A DNA stretch of 64,000 bases from Clarkia xantiana subsp. parviflora (GCA_036873135.1 JAPTYO010000017.1:14508001-14572000); one strand, 5' to 3'; numbered from the stretch's first letter, positions 1 to 11,085 are shown. Notes: generated by a model not told the origin, from the letters alone. Made by a program: numbers and translations.

Positions 1-1656
1 GCAGTTGTTGGTTTGATGCCCCCAGGTCCCATGGTACTCACACCAACCCTGTGCATCTCTTCCTAGGAAGGCCTTGCCTTCCTCCCTGCATGTTGGTAGC
101 TCTTGCTTGAGGTGCTTGTGGAAAATTTCTTCTATGCTGAGTGTGAGGGTTGTGAATGTGAAATTGACATTTCTTCCCAACGTGTCCATTTCTCTGCCTC
201 TCTTCGGAACCTCATCCAACTGCTCCGCCTCCTGTGCAAATGCCCTGTCCAGCCTTGCCTTGAGCTCTCTCATTGTGCTCATCATGACCATCTCATAGAG
301 CCCTCCATAGGCCTCGAATGAGTTTGGATGCATGTTTCTAATGAATGCCCTTACTGCTTCTCCCCTTGTGATGTCCATGTTGGCACCATAATTGAAGAAT
401 CTCTGGAAATAGCTTGATATAGACTCCTGCGGCATTTGCTTGATATCATCTATGTAGCGGAAGCCTCTTAGGATGGAGTTTCTTGTTCTGTTCCCTATTG
501 TGGTGTCTGGCTGCCAAGGTATGGATGTCACCTTCACAGCCTTGCTCCTGTGTCTCCTTGTAGGCACTGTTTGAAAAAACTGCCTGCTCAGACGGAGTGT
601 CACTCCCCTCCTCCTCCTTTCTTGCCTTTGTCTCCCTCCCCTCCTTCTTCTATCCTGGTTGGCTCCTACCATGACCACAGCCACTGTGTCTGTCCCGTGT
701 GATCCACGTCTCATTGAGTAGACGTAGCATTGCCTTGCGGTGCGCTGATCACCCAGGACCTCTCCAACCCCGTTCTCCGTGATGTACTTCAGCTTCTGGT
801 GAACAGTGGATGGCACTATTTCATATGGGTTTATGATTGTCCTTCCTAGGATCCCATTGTAGGCTCCCAGGCTTTCAACCACCAAGAAATTGACATTTAC
901 CTTCAGCTGGGTCCATCCTTGGCCCATGGTTACTGGTAGGATTATCATTCCCAGGGGGTAACTTGTTGCCCCTGAGAAGCCAACTAGAGGGAAGTTGACC
1001 GGTTTGATGTCTGCTTTGGTTTTCCCTATCTCTTCTAACACTCTCAAGCTTAGGAGGTCAGCTGAGCTGCCCCCATCCACCAAAATTCTCTTTACATCAA
1101 AATTGTCAATATCTAAAGTAATAACTAGAGCATCGTCATGTGGAAAGACAATGTGGCTCTTGTCCTTCTCCGAGAACTCGATCTTCACTTCTTCTCCTTC
1201 TCTTGGCCCTTTTCTCCACCTTGGCACTGAGCTTAGCTTGGATGCATAGACCTCCCTTGCATTAGCAGTTGGGCCACCCGATGCTACTCCCCCATGTATC
1301 ATATTTATGACTCCTCTCTTGTTGGGTGGAGGGTTGTAGTCTATCTTTCCCTTGCCCTTGTCCTTCTGTGATGGCCCTAGTTGCATACTGTTGCCCCCAT
1401 GGTCTACGAATTGCTTCAGTTCTCCCCTCTGGACGATGTTGTTTATGCTTAGCTTTAGGCTAAAGCATTCATTTGTGTCGTGACCATAAGCCTCATGGTT
1501 GTCACACCATCTATCCTTGTGATTTCCTACCATTGGGGCTCTCCACCTTGCAGGGGGTGACCAAAGCTTTTGGTTCCGCATCTCTCTAAGTACGGTGGCT
1601 GGAGTGGCGTTTAGTGGGATGAACTTAATGACGTTTATTTCTCTAGCCTTTAAGGG
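1..1656 (-). CDS. Protease plus second Gag-like region, family A (partial, open to left edge)
   Basis: I read an open frame on the minus strand, in frame with the upstream gag but separated from it by the TAA at 1657-1659 (GAA in the sister copy). It first encodes a knuckle of pattern C-x2-H-x4-H-x4-C (WCDNHEAYGHDTNEC). From 1302 down comes MIHGG..., then an aspartic-protease-like core with LVDGGSSADLL and a basic linker. A second Gag-like stretch (RGFRYIDDIKQM, AVRAFIRNMHP) follows, then a second knuckle (WCEYHGTWGHQTNNC) near the left edge. In this copy the frame passes through the point where the sister copy has a TAA (36264), so Gag, protease and Gag' were probably one polyprotein. No RT follows in the sister copy. 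Confidence 0.75.
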
Positions 1657-3126
1657 TTAACCCATTTGGTTTCTTTGCTGCGGTGGACGCCATTCCTGCT
1701 GTCTTGCATGCTGCGGTGCCTGGGGTGGCTTGCCTTTGTTTGGCTTTTGATTATCCTCCTTGGTTGCTTGGATTTTGGCCTTCTTGCTTGCCCTGTGCCT
1801 CTCAAGGTCAATATGCGTTTTAACTCTTCCTGCAAGCTCCTCTAAGGTGCTTGCTGGCTTTTTGGCCATCTTTTCAGCCAATGTTGACCCAAAGCGACCT
1901 AAGTTTCTGATGAAGGCTCGTATTATCTCCCCTTCGGTGATGTCTCCCTGAATGTCTGCAATGTTCTGGTTGAACCTGGTATAGTAGCTGGCCAGGGATT
2001 CATCGTATTCTTGTTTCACATCATCAATGGAGCCTGTTCCCTTGAGGAGTTTCCTCTCCCCTAGGTATCTTTGCAGAAACTTAGCCTTTAGCTGCTCCCA
2101 TGAGTGGATGCTCTCAGAGGGCAGACTGAAGAACCAGTGTGAGGCTACCCCTGATAGGGTGTTTGGGAAAAGGAGTGCCTTGTATCTTTCATCAGTGGTC
2201 CTCCCAAATAGGGAGGCCTCATGCTGTTGGATATGCTCTAGGGGGTCTCCCTTCCCATTGTACTTTGCAATTTGCACTGTGTGCAGGGAGTCTGGCACCC
2301 TGTTCATCTCCAGTTCCCTTGTGAAAGGGTGGTTCGTCTTGTCACTTTGGCAATGCAGGCTGGGTTTCTTTGACTCATTCAATTTCCGGGTTATCATGGC
2401 TTCTATCTCCTCCGGGGTGATCATCACCTGTACCGGAGTATAACCCCTCTGATACCCATTGTAGTTGTAGACTGGGCTTACTGGGTTCCCTTGTCCCTGC
2501 TGGTATGGACTATAGGTGTACCCTTGGTACGCCTGCTGGGGTCCTTCATGGAAGTCTTGCCTCCTTGGAGGTCTTGCTTGTCTTTCCTCCCCAAGCGGGG
2601 TGTAAGCCCTGTTGCTCTGCTGTTGCCTAGGTGGCTCTTGGTAATATCTTCTTTGTTCCCCTCGCTGCCCTGCTCGAGGGTGCGAGTAGTGCTCTTCTGC
2701 TGGGATCTGCTCCTCTTCATGAGCTTCAGTGTAAGTTCCTTGGGTGTATGCCGGCCTTGCATACGCTGTGTGGGCGCGGTTGCCATCTCTCTGTGCCGGC
2801 ATCCCATATGGGTACCTTTGGGGTTGCTCTTCATAATAGTATCCCTCAGGGGGTGCCGTGTTGTGGGAAGGCACTCCCTGTTGTTCTCTTTCTCTCTGTG
2901 GCCTTCTTGCCCGGGGGGTGGAGGCTGTGGAGGACTCAGCCCCAGCTGGGCGTGAAGGTCCTCCCTCCTGGTTGTTCTGTTGCTGAGGAGGCTGTGGTAT
3001 TTCTTGGGGCTCTGGATGCATTGGTTGCTTCCCAGGGTTAGGCTGCCTCCCTGGGGGTATGGGTTCTCTTCTCCGCCCATTGCCCCCGGGTGGGCGTTGG
3101 TGCCTGGACACCCTACTGTTCGTCAT
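1657..3126 (-). CDS. Gag polyprotein, family A copy 1
   Basis: 489 codons from ATG at 3126, shortly downstream of the LTR and primer-binding site. Residues 1 to about 230 are rich in Pro, Gln, Arg and Tyr. The second half is a Retrotrans_gag-type capsid domain with VASHWFFSLP, RYLGERKLLKG and SLASYYTRFNQNI. Gag packages the element RNA into cytoplasmic particles. The frame ends at TAA 1657-1659, where the sister copy at 35935 reads GAA; coding similarity continues beyond, so this is a nonsense mutation and not the true end. The N-terminal half is repetitive, and other frames there are shadows. Confidence 0.85.
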   Translation of the reverse strand: MTNSRVSRHQRPPGGNGRRREPIPPGRQPNPGKQPMHPEPQEIPQPPQQQNNQEGGPSRPAGAESSTASTPRARRPQREREQQGVPSHNTAPPEGYYYEEQPQRYPYGMPAQRDGNRAHTAYARPAYTQGTYTEAHEEEQIPAEEHYSHPRAGQRGEQRRYYQEPPRQQQSNRAYTPLGEERQARPPRRQDFHEGPQQAYQGYTYSPYQQGQGNPVSPVYNYNGYQRGYTPVQVMITPEEIEAMITRKLNESKKPSLHCQSDKTNHPFTRELEMNRVPDSLHTVQIAKYNGKGDPLEHIQQHEASLFGRTTDERYKALLFPNTLSGVASHWFFSLPSESIHSWEQLKAKFLQRYLGERKLLKGTGSIDDVKQEYDESLASYYTRFNQNIADIQGDITEGEIIRAFIRNLGRFGSTLAEKMAKKPASTLEELAGRVKTHIDLERHRASKKAKIQATKEDNQKPNKGKPPQAPQHARQQEWRPPQQRNQMG

Positions 3127-3177
3127 AGCTCGTGTAATAGCCAGGCTTTCTGTTCGAAGCCCACAGACGGCGCCAAG

Positions 3178-4098
3178 TGTTAAGTTATGAGATCTAGGTC
3201 AACTGGTGATCGGCTTCGATCTCACTCCTTACGGGGGATGTGTGCAATCCGATGTTCCTGAGCTGCTCTGCCTTAGCCTATCTTCTTCTTTCCTTCCTTC
3301 CTTCCTTTGCTTCTTCTCTCCTTCTACCCTGCAGAAGGGGCAATACCAGACACGGAGGGGGGGGGGGTGGTGCCTGGTGAACCCTCTCCGATGCCTAAGT
3401 CAGTATTCTTCTAGAGAGATAAAGCTAGAGAGATGTCAGAGCTAAATTGTCCAAATGGCCAAGATGATCAAATGAGTTGTGAAGGTGGGGTATTTATAGG
3501 CAACGGTGTCATTAAGGTGGCTTAATGACATCGTTAGCCTTTAAACACAATTAATTAACCTTTAAGTGCATAATTAAGACCTTAGGATACGGAGAAGGTA
3601 GGCGGCGTGAACCGAGTGTGGGTGTCCGACAATGGCGCAGGGGCCCTTGGGGGGAGGAGAAATCCGACCCCCAATGGTAGGGGTTGGGTGAGGGCACCCA
3701 ACCCCTCCTAGGGAGGATGGGGTTGGCCAACCCCATCCCTCCTAGGAGAGATCGGGTTGGCCGACCCGATCTCTCCTAGGAGAGATCGGGTTGGCCGATC
3801 CGATCTCTCCTAGGAGAGAAACCCGATCTCTCCTAGGAGAGATCGGGTTGGTCCACCCGATCTCCCCTAGGAGAGATCGGGTTGGCTGACCCGATCTCTC
3901 CTAGGGGAGGTCGGGTGTGGCCACCCAACCTCACCTAGGTGAGTTTTACCCCGACCGGATGAGCGCTCCGGCCTCGTCCGAGCCGTTAATGTGTTCGCGA
4001 AGTGTTCGGGTTGAAGTTTCGATTTATAATCGGTGATGGGACGATAAAAATACAACGGTTTGGAAGTCAACGGGTTCAAATTGGGCGTATATCCATCA
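3178..4098 (-). repeat. 5' LTR, family A copy 1 (921 bp)
   Basis: On the minus strand it runs from TGATGGATATACGCCC to CATAACTTAACA. The TATA box CCTATAAATAC is at 3491-3500 (reverse strand). A homopurine/homopyrimidine stretch (about 3285-3370) includes a run of at least 11 G. Positions 3705-3945 hold a chain of imperfect palindromes centred on CCTAGG and joined by GATCGGGTTGGCC-like arms. It is longer than the two LTRs of the complete copy (863 and 802 bp), mainly because of extra palindrome units. Confidence 0.9.
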
Positions 4099-5603
4099 TC
4101 CCCGACGAACTCCTTGAGCTTTCCCTTCTGGATTAGCTTCTCAATCTCCTTCTTCAGCTCCCGACAGTGGTTGGTGTCGTGGCCATTTGCGCGGTGAAAT
4201 CGACAATAGCGATCTGTGCAGGACCCGAGGAATTCTCCATCTTTCTTCGGGGGGTACCTGGAGATACCTTGTCGTTCCATGACTGTCAGCACTTCCGCCA
4301 TGGAGCAGTTGAGAGGAATGTCGAGATCTTCCCGCTTATCCTTCCTTGAAGAACGTCTGTCGTCCCTCCGATCCGGACGACCTCGATTCTTGTTGCTGTC
4401 AGGTTTACCCTTTGACTTACGATCGTCGAAAGGTTTACTCGACTGCTTCCCTTTGTTTGATTTTGGGGGCTCCAGTTCTCCCGCAGCTATCTTGGACTGC
4501 TGGACATCAATCTGTCGCTTCACCCTCTTCTGCAAAGCCTCCATATTCCACACAGCCTTCTCAGCCACGCTGTGCATCAAGTCGGAGCCATAGGGGGCTG
4601 TCAGATTCCGAATAAAAGTGCGGATGGTCTCGCCCTCCGAGATTTCCTCGTCTATCTCTGCTACGCTGGCTGTGTACCGCTGGTAATAGTGTGCCAGCGA
4701 CTCGTCGGGCCTCTGCACCACCTGGGTTAAAGACCTCACGCTCTTCAGCAATCGTCTGCGGCCCTGATATTGTCGAATGAAACGGTCGTGCATGTCCGCC
4801 CAACAGGTAATGCAGCCTGGGGGCAGGCTGAAGAACCAGGTCAGGGCTCTTTCTCCGAGTGTGTTTGGGAACAGTGTAAACACTATATCTTCATTCGGGG
4901 CTCTACCCAGACATGCCATAAGATGCTTCTGGACATGACGGACTGGGTCTCCTTCGCCATCATATTCCTTGATCTCGGGGATACCTAGCCCAGGTGGGGC
5001 GAGGGTGTCTATTAGTCGGGGAACGAAGGGATGAGTAGATCGATCCCTCAGTTCCGATACCAGCGGCTTCTGTTCTCCCATACAGATGTTCACGATCTTT
5101 ACCACCTGGTCGGGAGTAATGGGACCATTCAGGGGAATGGTCCTGTTCTATACGGGTCCTGGCCCGTCAACCACGAACTTTTCCGGCTGACTAGTCGCCC
5201 TACCTCTGTCCTGGCCTCGGGGCGGGGCTTCCTGCGCATTCTGACCCTCTGTTGGTAGGGTTGCTTCCTCCAGAGGGGGCATCTCCTCCTGCCTCCTCGC
5301 AGCCTCCCTTCGGTCCAAAAGAGCCTCAACAGCCGCCAGAAACATGGGCATGGCTTCGGCCACGGCCCTCGTCAAATCTGCAGCTGGGGGAGCCTCCTGC
5401 CCCCCGTTATCCTGGTGTTGAGGGGCAACGTCTTCGGGGTGCGATCCATTGTGTCCTCCTGTCTGGGAGAGCTCAGCCGGGGGATGGTTCTGGTTTTCCC
5501 CTTGTTCCGGTACTGAATTCAGGTTCGTTGCGGTGGGGTGCCGGGAACCACCAGATTGTCCTCTCTTGTTCTTGCCAGCCGCCATCGATCGAGTAGAAGG
5601 CAT
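4099..5603 (-). pseudogene. Gag, family B copy 1 (interrupted)
   Basis: Starts at ATG 5603 (MPSTRSMAAGK), as in the complete copy at 51148. An in-frame TAG at 5148-5150 replaces CAG of the sister. Beyond it the capsid region is intact: ALTWFFSLPPGCITCW, QYQGRRRLLKS, SLAHYYQRYTASVAEIDEE. It continues to the knuckle C-x2-H-x4-H-x4-C (CRFHRANGHDTNHC) and KLIQKGKLKEFVGD, where the family A LTR interrupts it. The residues an ORF finder adds after EFVGD come from LTR sequence and are a junction artefact. Confidence 0.82.
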
Positions 5604-5639
5604 ATCAGCTTTTTGTTTGATTCCCACAGACGGCGCCAA

Positions 5640-6336
5640 TGTTGGATCACGGTGGAACTCCGGTACGGATCTTGACGGCAATCCTAGCTCCTTTGCTCCA
5701 CGCAATCCTGCAAGAGGGGATAGACCGGGCGGTGACCCAGAATCCCTCTCCGATGCTTAAATGAGTCTCTCGTATGACTGGCAAGCAACAATCACAAAAG
5801 TATATTGAACTCAACATAAGTGATCTGAGGTGACCTCCTGCCCTTTTATAGGCAAAAAGGTGCCTCAGGTACCTGGCGAACCGTTATGGGTGGTTAGCCC
5901 GTATCCCGCTTATCTCGTACACGATCTCGCGTATCTTAGCCATGCCCCGCGTATCTCGGCCACGATCCGTGTATCTTAACAACGTTCCGTATATCTCGGC
6001 CACGCCCCGCATATCTTGGCTTTGTCCTCTGGTAACGAGTCCCGACTCCCGTCGGGGACTCCAGAGTTATCTTGTTGTGTCACCGCTCGGGGCCCCTCGT
6101 CATCGTGACAGGGCCAATCATTCTCAGGGATTCATCATCGGGGCCTACTTAAAGGCTTCTCATCGGGAGCTTCTAGCTCCACTGTCGGGACCGACTCTGT
6201 CGGGACCCTGCTACGTCGGGACTCCCTTCATCGGGACCCGTCTCCTAGGTCATCTTGACCCTTACTCTGGGCCTGGTGGGCCTGTTTGCCGTTTCCTCGC
6301 CGTTAAAGGGCTTGACGACTATAGTCGGACCCATCA
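5640..6336 (-). repeat. 5' LTR, family B copy 1 (697 bp)
   Basis: Read on the minus strand it starts TGATGGGTCCGACTATAG and ends GTGATCCAACA, followed by the primer-binding site. The TATA box CCTATAAAAGGG is at about 5842-5852 (reverse). Positions about 5920-6030 hold degenerate tandem copies of a roughly 20 bp unit built on GAGATACGCGG, also found in the other B and C LTRs. Confidence 0.88.
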
Positions 6337-7156
6337 GGGCGTACCTCTGGCATGCATCACAGGATCGGACCATCGCGGTCGCTTGTTTGTTCATCGAGGG
6401 CCAATAGTAACCCAGGTTCAATGCCTTCCTCACCAGAGATCGGACTCCCTCATGACAGGCTGCGACTCCTTCGTGCAGTTCCCTTAGGATCCAATTCGTG
6501 TCAGGCTCCGCTACGCACTTTAAGAAAGGTTTTACATACCCTTTTTTGTATAACTGGTTGTCCACCATCGCGTAGTTGTCTGCAATCCGACGCAATCTGA
6601 CGGCTGCCACTTTATCATCGGGGAGTACTCCCGTAGTCAGGTACGTGACCATCGGGGTCATCCAAGTAGGCTTCTCCTCTTCCTCCGATCCTGTCCCAAT
6701 AGCACAGACCTCTAGTGGGTCAATGTTTGAGATAATCACCTTCTCTAGGAAATGCACCTTCCGATTCTCTTCGGGGGCCACTCCCAGGGCGAACTTACTC
6801 AAGGCATCTGCTTCTGCGTTCTCTTCCCTTGGGATCGCCTCGATATCAAAGCTTTTGAAGCTTCCCTTCAAAGTCTGCACCTCATGCAAATATTTCTTCA
6901 TCGTCGGGCTTTTAGCCTCATAGTTCCCCTGGACTTGATTTACAACCAAACTAGCATCGCACCTCACCTTTAAATGGTCTACCCCCGTACCCTTGGCAAT
7001 CTTGAGGCCTGTGATGAGAGCCTCATACTCCGCTTCATTGTTGGTGGCTTTGAATGTCAACGCCAAGGTATATCGCAGGGGCTCGCCTCCACCGGGCGGT
7101 ATCAATACGAATCCTGCCCCCGAGCCTTCTCCACTCGATGAACCATCAGTGTACAT
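6337..7156 (-). pseudogene. Second RNase H and integrase zinc finger, family C copy 1 (interrupted)
   Basis: In frame with the upstream RT but separated by TAA at 7184-7186. It begins MYTDGSSSGEGSGAGFVL, the first catalytic Asp of an RNase H fold; AEYEALITGL supplies the Glu and RCDASLVVNQVQG the second Asp. EENAEADALSKFALG holds the last acidic residue. This resembles the extra archaeal-type RNase H of Tat elements. The integrase H-H-C-C finger follows (HEGVAACHEGVRSL ... CDACQRYA) and is cut by the family B insertion. The residues after QRYA are LTR-derived. Confidence 0.85.
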
Positions 7157-7183
7157 CTCCCAAGTATTCTCCTCATTTGGCTG

Positions 7184-8671
7184 TTATGGCTGCTGTACTG
7201 TTGTCGAGATTTCCTCCATGGTTGCCCCCTCTGCGGGACCCGTTACTTCTAGATCGGGTGCCGTAGACTCAGCTATAAAATCTGCCAACGCCTGGCCCTT
7301 AATAGCGGTTCTCGGAGCGAAATGAATGCGGAACTCTGTCAGTTCGATGGCCCATTTTACCAATCTCCCCGACGCCTCCGGTCGGTTCAAAAAGTGTTTC
7401 AAGGGCTGATTAGTCAATACCGTGACTTCATGGGCATGGAAGTAAGGTCGTAGCTTTCGAGCGGCAATTATCAACGCGAAGAGATACTTCTCAATAGCGG
7501 GATAGTTTATTTCAGACTTGGCAAACGCCTTGCTTACATAATAGATAGGCACTTGGTTGCCCTTGACAATCTTAATCAAAACAGAACTAACAGCCACGTC
7601 AGAAACAGCCAAATAGAGATAAAGCGGCTCGCCTGGAACTGGTTTCGCCAACGGCGGAAGGGTACGAAGGTGCTGCTTGAGTGCCTGGAATGCTTCCTCG
7701 CACTTGTCGGTCCATTCGAACTTTTTGTTGGCCCTCAATACGTCAAAAAAGGGCATGGCTCGATCACTCGCCTTGGATAGGAAGCGATTCATCGCGGCCA
7801 ACCGGCCATTCAGTACCTGGACCTCCCGATGAGTCCTCGGGAACTGCATCTCCTCGATCGCTCGCAGCTTCTCAGGGTTCACCTCGATTCCTCTCTGGCT
7901 CACCATGAACCCTAGGAACTTCCCCGAGTTCACCCCGAAAGCACATTTGTCGGGGTTCAGCCGAACCTGATGGAACTTCATCCGCTCAAATGCCGCCGCC
8001 AAATTCTGGACATGGTCTCCTGCCTGTCGGGACTTCACCAGCATGTCGTCCACATATGCCTCCATGGTTTTCCCCAGCATATCCCCGAACAACTTGTTCA
8101 CCATCCGCTGGTAAGTTGCTCCGGCATTGATCAATCCGAAGGGCATCACGTCGTAATGGTAGACGTCACTGTCAGCGTAAAAAGCTATGTGGGGGGCATC
8201 CTCCTTCGCCCTCTTGATCTGATTGTACCCGGAGTAGGCATCCATGAAGCTCAGCAGCTCATGTCCCGATGTGGCATCCACCAACTGGTCAATCCTCGGG
8301 AGCGGGTAGCAGTCCTTCGGGCAGACTTTGTTCAAGTCGCGGAAGTCGACACACATCCGCCACTTTCCATTACTCTTTCGCACCAGCACTGGGTTAGCCA
8401 CCCAAGTCTGGAATCGGAGCTCCTTGATGAATCCAGCATCGAGCAGCCTGCCCACCTCCTGCTGGATCGCGATCCTCTTGTCCGCGCCCATCGGACGCCT
8501 TCTCTGCGCAATAGGCTTGATCGTGGGGTCTATCTTCAGCTTGTGCACTATCACGTCGGGGCTGATTCCTGGCATATCACTCGGGGACCAGGCAAACAGC
8601 TCCTTAAACTCTTTCAAGAGCTCGACCAACTCTCGGGCTCTTTCCTCCGACAAAGCAGAGCCGATCTTCAC
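7184..8671 (-). pseudogene. Reverse transcriptase and first RNase H, family C copy 1
   Basis: 495 codons with no ATG start. It is a polyprotein segment separated from gag-protease by a short deletion/frameshift near 8680-8700 and ends at a stop at 7184. RT blocks seen: VLVRKSNGKWRMCVDFRDL, SFMDAYSGYNQIK, the LPFG-like MPFGLINAGATYQRMVN, catalytic AYVDDMLVKS and LGFMVSQRGIEVNPEK. The following Ty3-type RNase H (EPLYLYLAVSDVAVSSVL) lacks the usual TDAS aspartate, as is common in Tat elements that carry a second RNase H. It would make cDNA in the particle if the element were intact. Confidence 0.88.
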
Positions 8672-11085
8672 CTTCCTCTGAGGCCCATCACCTCCTTTAA
8701 ATCCTCCATGGGGGCGGGATGCCCATACTCCTCTCGAGGATCAGCATCCGTCTGAAGGAGAGTCATGGTCTCCCTCCTTCTTCGTCGGGTGGCATTAACG
8801 TAGCATTTTCGCGATGCCACCTGGTCACCCTTGACCTCTCCGACTCCGTTATCAGTCGGGAACTTCATCTTCTGGTGGACCGTCGAGGCAACTGCCATAA
8901 GAGGGTTGATTGTGGTCCTCCCGATGATCGCGTTGTATGCCCCCGCAGACTCCACTACAACGAAATCTACGTTCCGCCTCTCCATCTTCCAGCCACTACC
9001 AAACTCTACTGGTAAGGTAATCATTCCCAATGGGTAGGAAGTGGAGCCAGAGAATCCCACCATCGGGAAGTCCACCTGCGTCAGGTCCTTCTTCGTCTTT
9101 CCCATGGCCTCCAGAGCATCCATGAAAAGAATATCGGAGGAGCTCCCTCCGTCTATCAGGATCCGCTTCATCTCAAATCCATCCACATCCAGGGTCACGA
9201 CCAAGGCGTCGTCGTGAGGGCTCTCCACGCCAACTAAATCTTCCGCTGAAAAAGAGATCACCATCTCCTCCTTCAGGGTCCACGACCGGGACCTTTTTCC
9301 TAACACCACCGCGGCGGATATGCGCGAAGCATAGTTCTCTATGGAAGCGGAGGTGTCACCTCCCGCTGCCATTCCTCCGTGGATGACATTGATAGTCCCC
9401 CGCCTCTCCTTGCGGGCACCTGATCCAGAAGCCTCATGCTCAACCTTTTTCTTCTTCGGGGATCGGTCGCGGGACTTGGAACGGGAACGGGACCGACTTC
9501 CGGAACGGGATCGGCACCGTTCCTTCCCGACGAACTCCTTCAGCTTTCCCTTCTGGATCAGCTTTTCAATCTCCTTCTTTAGCTCCCGACAATTCTCAGT
9601 GTCGTGACCATTGGCTCGATGGTAACGACAGTAACGATCAGGGCGGCCTCCTAAGAATTCGCCTTCTTTCCTCGGGGGATATCGGGCTAGACCTTGCCGA
9701 TCCATCACAGCTAGCACGGAGGTCATCGAGCTGTTGATGGGGACACCTCGACCCTCGCGGTTATCCTTCTTTGGAGGACACCTGTCCTCCCTCTTTTCAG
9801 GGCGACCACGGTTCCTACTTCCCTCCGTCTTGTCGCTCCCCTTGCGATCATCCGACAGTTTGGATGATGCCTTTCCTTTTCCTGACTTCGGGGGGTCGAG
9901 CTCTCCTGCAGCAATCTTCGACTCCTGGACGTCAATCTGCTGCTTCACCCTCGCCTGCATGGCCTCCATGCTCCACACAGCCTTCACGGCTACGCTATGC
10001 ATCAGGTCGGAACCGTACGGAGCGCTCAAGTTCCTTAGGAAAGTATGAATCATCTCTCCCTCCGAGATTTCTTCATCAATTTCCGCAGCACTAGCAGTGA
10101 ACCGTTGGTAATAATATGCCAACGATTCATCGGACCTCTGCACCACCTGGGTTAAAGTCCTCACACTCTTCAGAAGACGCCTTCGACCTTGATATTGCTT
10201 GATGAAGCGGTCATGCATATCGGCCCAGCAGGTGATGCTTCCTGGCGGGAGGCTGAAGAACCATGTCATGGCCCTTTCTCCTAGGGTGATCGGGAACAGC
10301 GAGCACACAAGATCGTCGTTCGATGTTCGTCCCATACAAGCCTGGACGTGCCTCTGCACATGACGGACTGGGTCTCCTTCACCATCGTATTCCTTGATTG
10401 TCGGGATGCCTATCCCAGGCGGGGCGACGGTGTCGATCAATCGCGGTACGAAAGGATGGCTGGACCGATCCCTCAGTTCCGAGGTCATCTGCTTCTGATC
10501 ACCCATGCAGATGCTAACGATCTTCACCACCTGATCAGCGGTGATGGGACCATTCAGGGGAATGGTCCTGTTCTGCACTGGCCCTGGGCCATCGACCACG
10601 AACTTCTCTGAATGCATAGGTTCTTTACCCTTGCTCCTGAGCGGAACCTCCTGTTCCTCCGGGTCCATCCTCGGTGGGGGTGGTGGTAACTCTTCTCGCG
10701 GAGGCAACTCCTCCGCTCTCCTAGCGGCCTCTCTCTTGTCCAGCAAGGCCTCCATGGCGGCCAAGAACATGGGCATAGCCTCCGCTACTGCCTTGGCCAA
10801 CTCCGAGTTCGAAGACGACCCTTCCTCCCTTCGCGGGACTCCTTCTCTTCCATGGCCCACCGGGTTTGGGGGAGCCTCATCCTCCTCCCTACGCGGGACA
10901 TCTTGCCTGTTCGTCTCAGCGTCTCGGACCGAGACCTCATATCCATCACCTTGCCCCCCTGTCTGGGAGAGAGCAGGGTTCTCACCTCCTTGTTCAGCGA
11001 TGCGTTCCGGCAACGGGGAATTCACAGTTCCTGCGGGACGAGAACTGCCGGCCTGAACTTGCTTCTTCTTGCCACCTCCGGCCAT
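8668..11085 (-). CDS. Gag-protease polyprotein, family C copy 1
   Basis: Open frame of about 805 codons from ATG 11085 (MAGGGKKKQVQAG); the open frame upstream of it is primer-binding-site sequence. In order: a charged low-complexity N-terminus, a Retrotrans_gag capsid (MTWFFSLPPGSITCW, QYQGRRRLLKSV, SLAYYYQRFTASAAEIDEE), knuckle CRYHRANGHDTENC (C-x2-H-x4-H-x4-C), an Arg/Ser-repeat segment (RSRSGSRSRSRSKSRDRS) with KKKK, then protease with ILIDGGSSSDILFMDALE. It is the longest intact gag-protease frame in the window. It ends prematurely (EVMGLRGR) because a small deletion breaks the frame into RT. Confidence 0.88.
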   Translation of the reverse strand: MAGGGKKKQVQAGSSRPAGTVNSPLPERIAEQGGENPALSQTGGQGDGYEVSVRDAETNRQDVPRREEDEAPPNPVGHGREGVPRREEGSSSNSELAKAVAEAMPMFLAAMEALLDKREAARRAEELPPREELPPPPPRMDPEEQEVPLRSKGKEPMHSEKFVVDGPGPVQNRTIPLNGPITADQVVKIVSICMGDQKQMTSELRDRSSHPFVPRLIDTVAPPGIGIPTIKEYDGEGDPVRHVQRHVQACMGRTSNDDLVCSLFPITLGERAMTWFFSLPPGSITCWADMHDRFIKQYQGRRRLLKSVRTLTQVVQRSDESLAYYYQRFTASAAEIDEEISEGEMIHTFLRNLSAPYGSDLMHSVAVKAVWSMEAMQARVKQQIDVQESKIAAGELDPPKSGKGKASSKLSDDRKGSDKTEGSRNRGRPEKREDRCPPKKDNREGRGVPINSSMTSVLAVMDRQGLARYPPRKEGEFLGGRPDRYCRYHRANGHDTENCRELKKEIEKLIQKGKLKEFVGKERCRSRSGSRSRSRSKSRDRSPKKKKVEHEASGSGARKERRGTINVIHGGMAAGGDTSASIENYASRISAAVVLGKRSRSWTLKEEMVISFSAEDLVGVESPHDDALVVTLDVDGFEMKRILIDGGSSSDILFMDALEAMGKTKKDLTQVDFPMVGFSGSTSYPLGMITLPVEFGSGWKMERRNVDFVVVESAGAYNAIIGRTTINPLMAVASTVHQKMKFPTDNGVGEVKGDQVASRKCYVNATRRRRRETMTLLQTDADPREEYGHPAPMEDLKEVMGLRGR

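Larger units (their letters stand above)
1..4098 (-). mobile_element. Family A LTR retrotransposon, copy 1 (5' part; rest lies left of window)
   Basis: Minus-strand element. From right to left it shows the 5' LTR (3178-4098), a primer-binding site with TGGCGCCGTCTGTGGG (about 3162-3177), gag, and protease plus a second Gag-like region running off the left edge. It matches the complete copy at 33514-43967 in order and sequence. Its right LTR end (..atccatca) abuts family B gag sequence, so it inserted into that element; the 5 bp beyond the LTR are tcccc, but the matching left copy is outside the window. No RT or integrase is seen, and none is present in the complete copy, so this is probably a non-autonomous family. 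Confidence 0.9.
4099..6336 (-). mobile_element. Family B LTR retrotransposon, copy 1 (5' part, interrupted by family A)
   Basis: Minus-strand 5' LTR (5640-6336), primer-binding site (about 5622-5639) and most of gag, then cut at 4098/4099 by the family A LTR. The rest must lie left of the window beyond family A. Its LTR right end (..acccatca at 6336) abuts integrase zinc-finger coding sequence of family C copy 1, so it inserted there; the 5 bp next to it are gggcg. The complete sister copy is 50435-61587. Confidence 0.88.

Noticed and set aside
2478..3080. 200-codon and 228-codon ORFs in alternative frames of family A gag (also 34474-35160)
   Set aside because: Overlap the Pro/Gln-rich Gag N-terminus, which has the capsid domain in frame; low complexity explains the openness of other frames.
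3867..4098. C-terminal tail of the 412-codon Gag ORF (and similar tails at 6245-6336)
   Set aside because: These residues are translated from the LTR of the inserted element, so they are junction artefacts.
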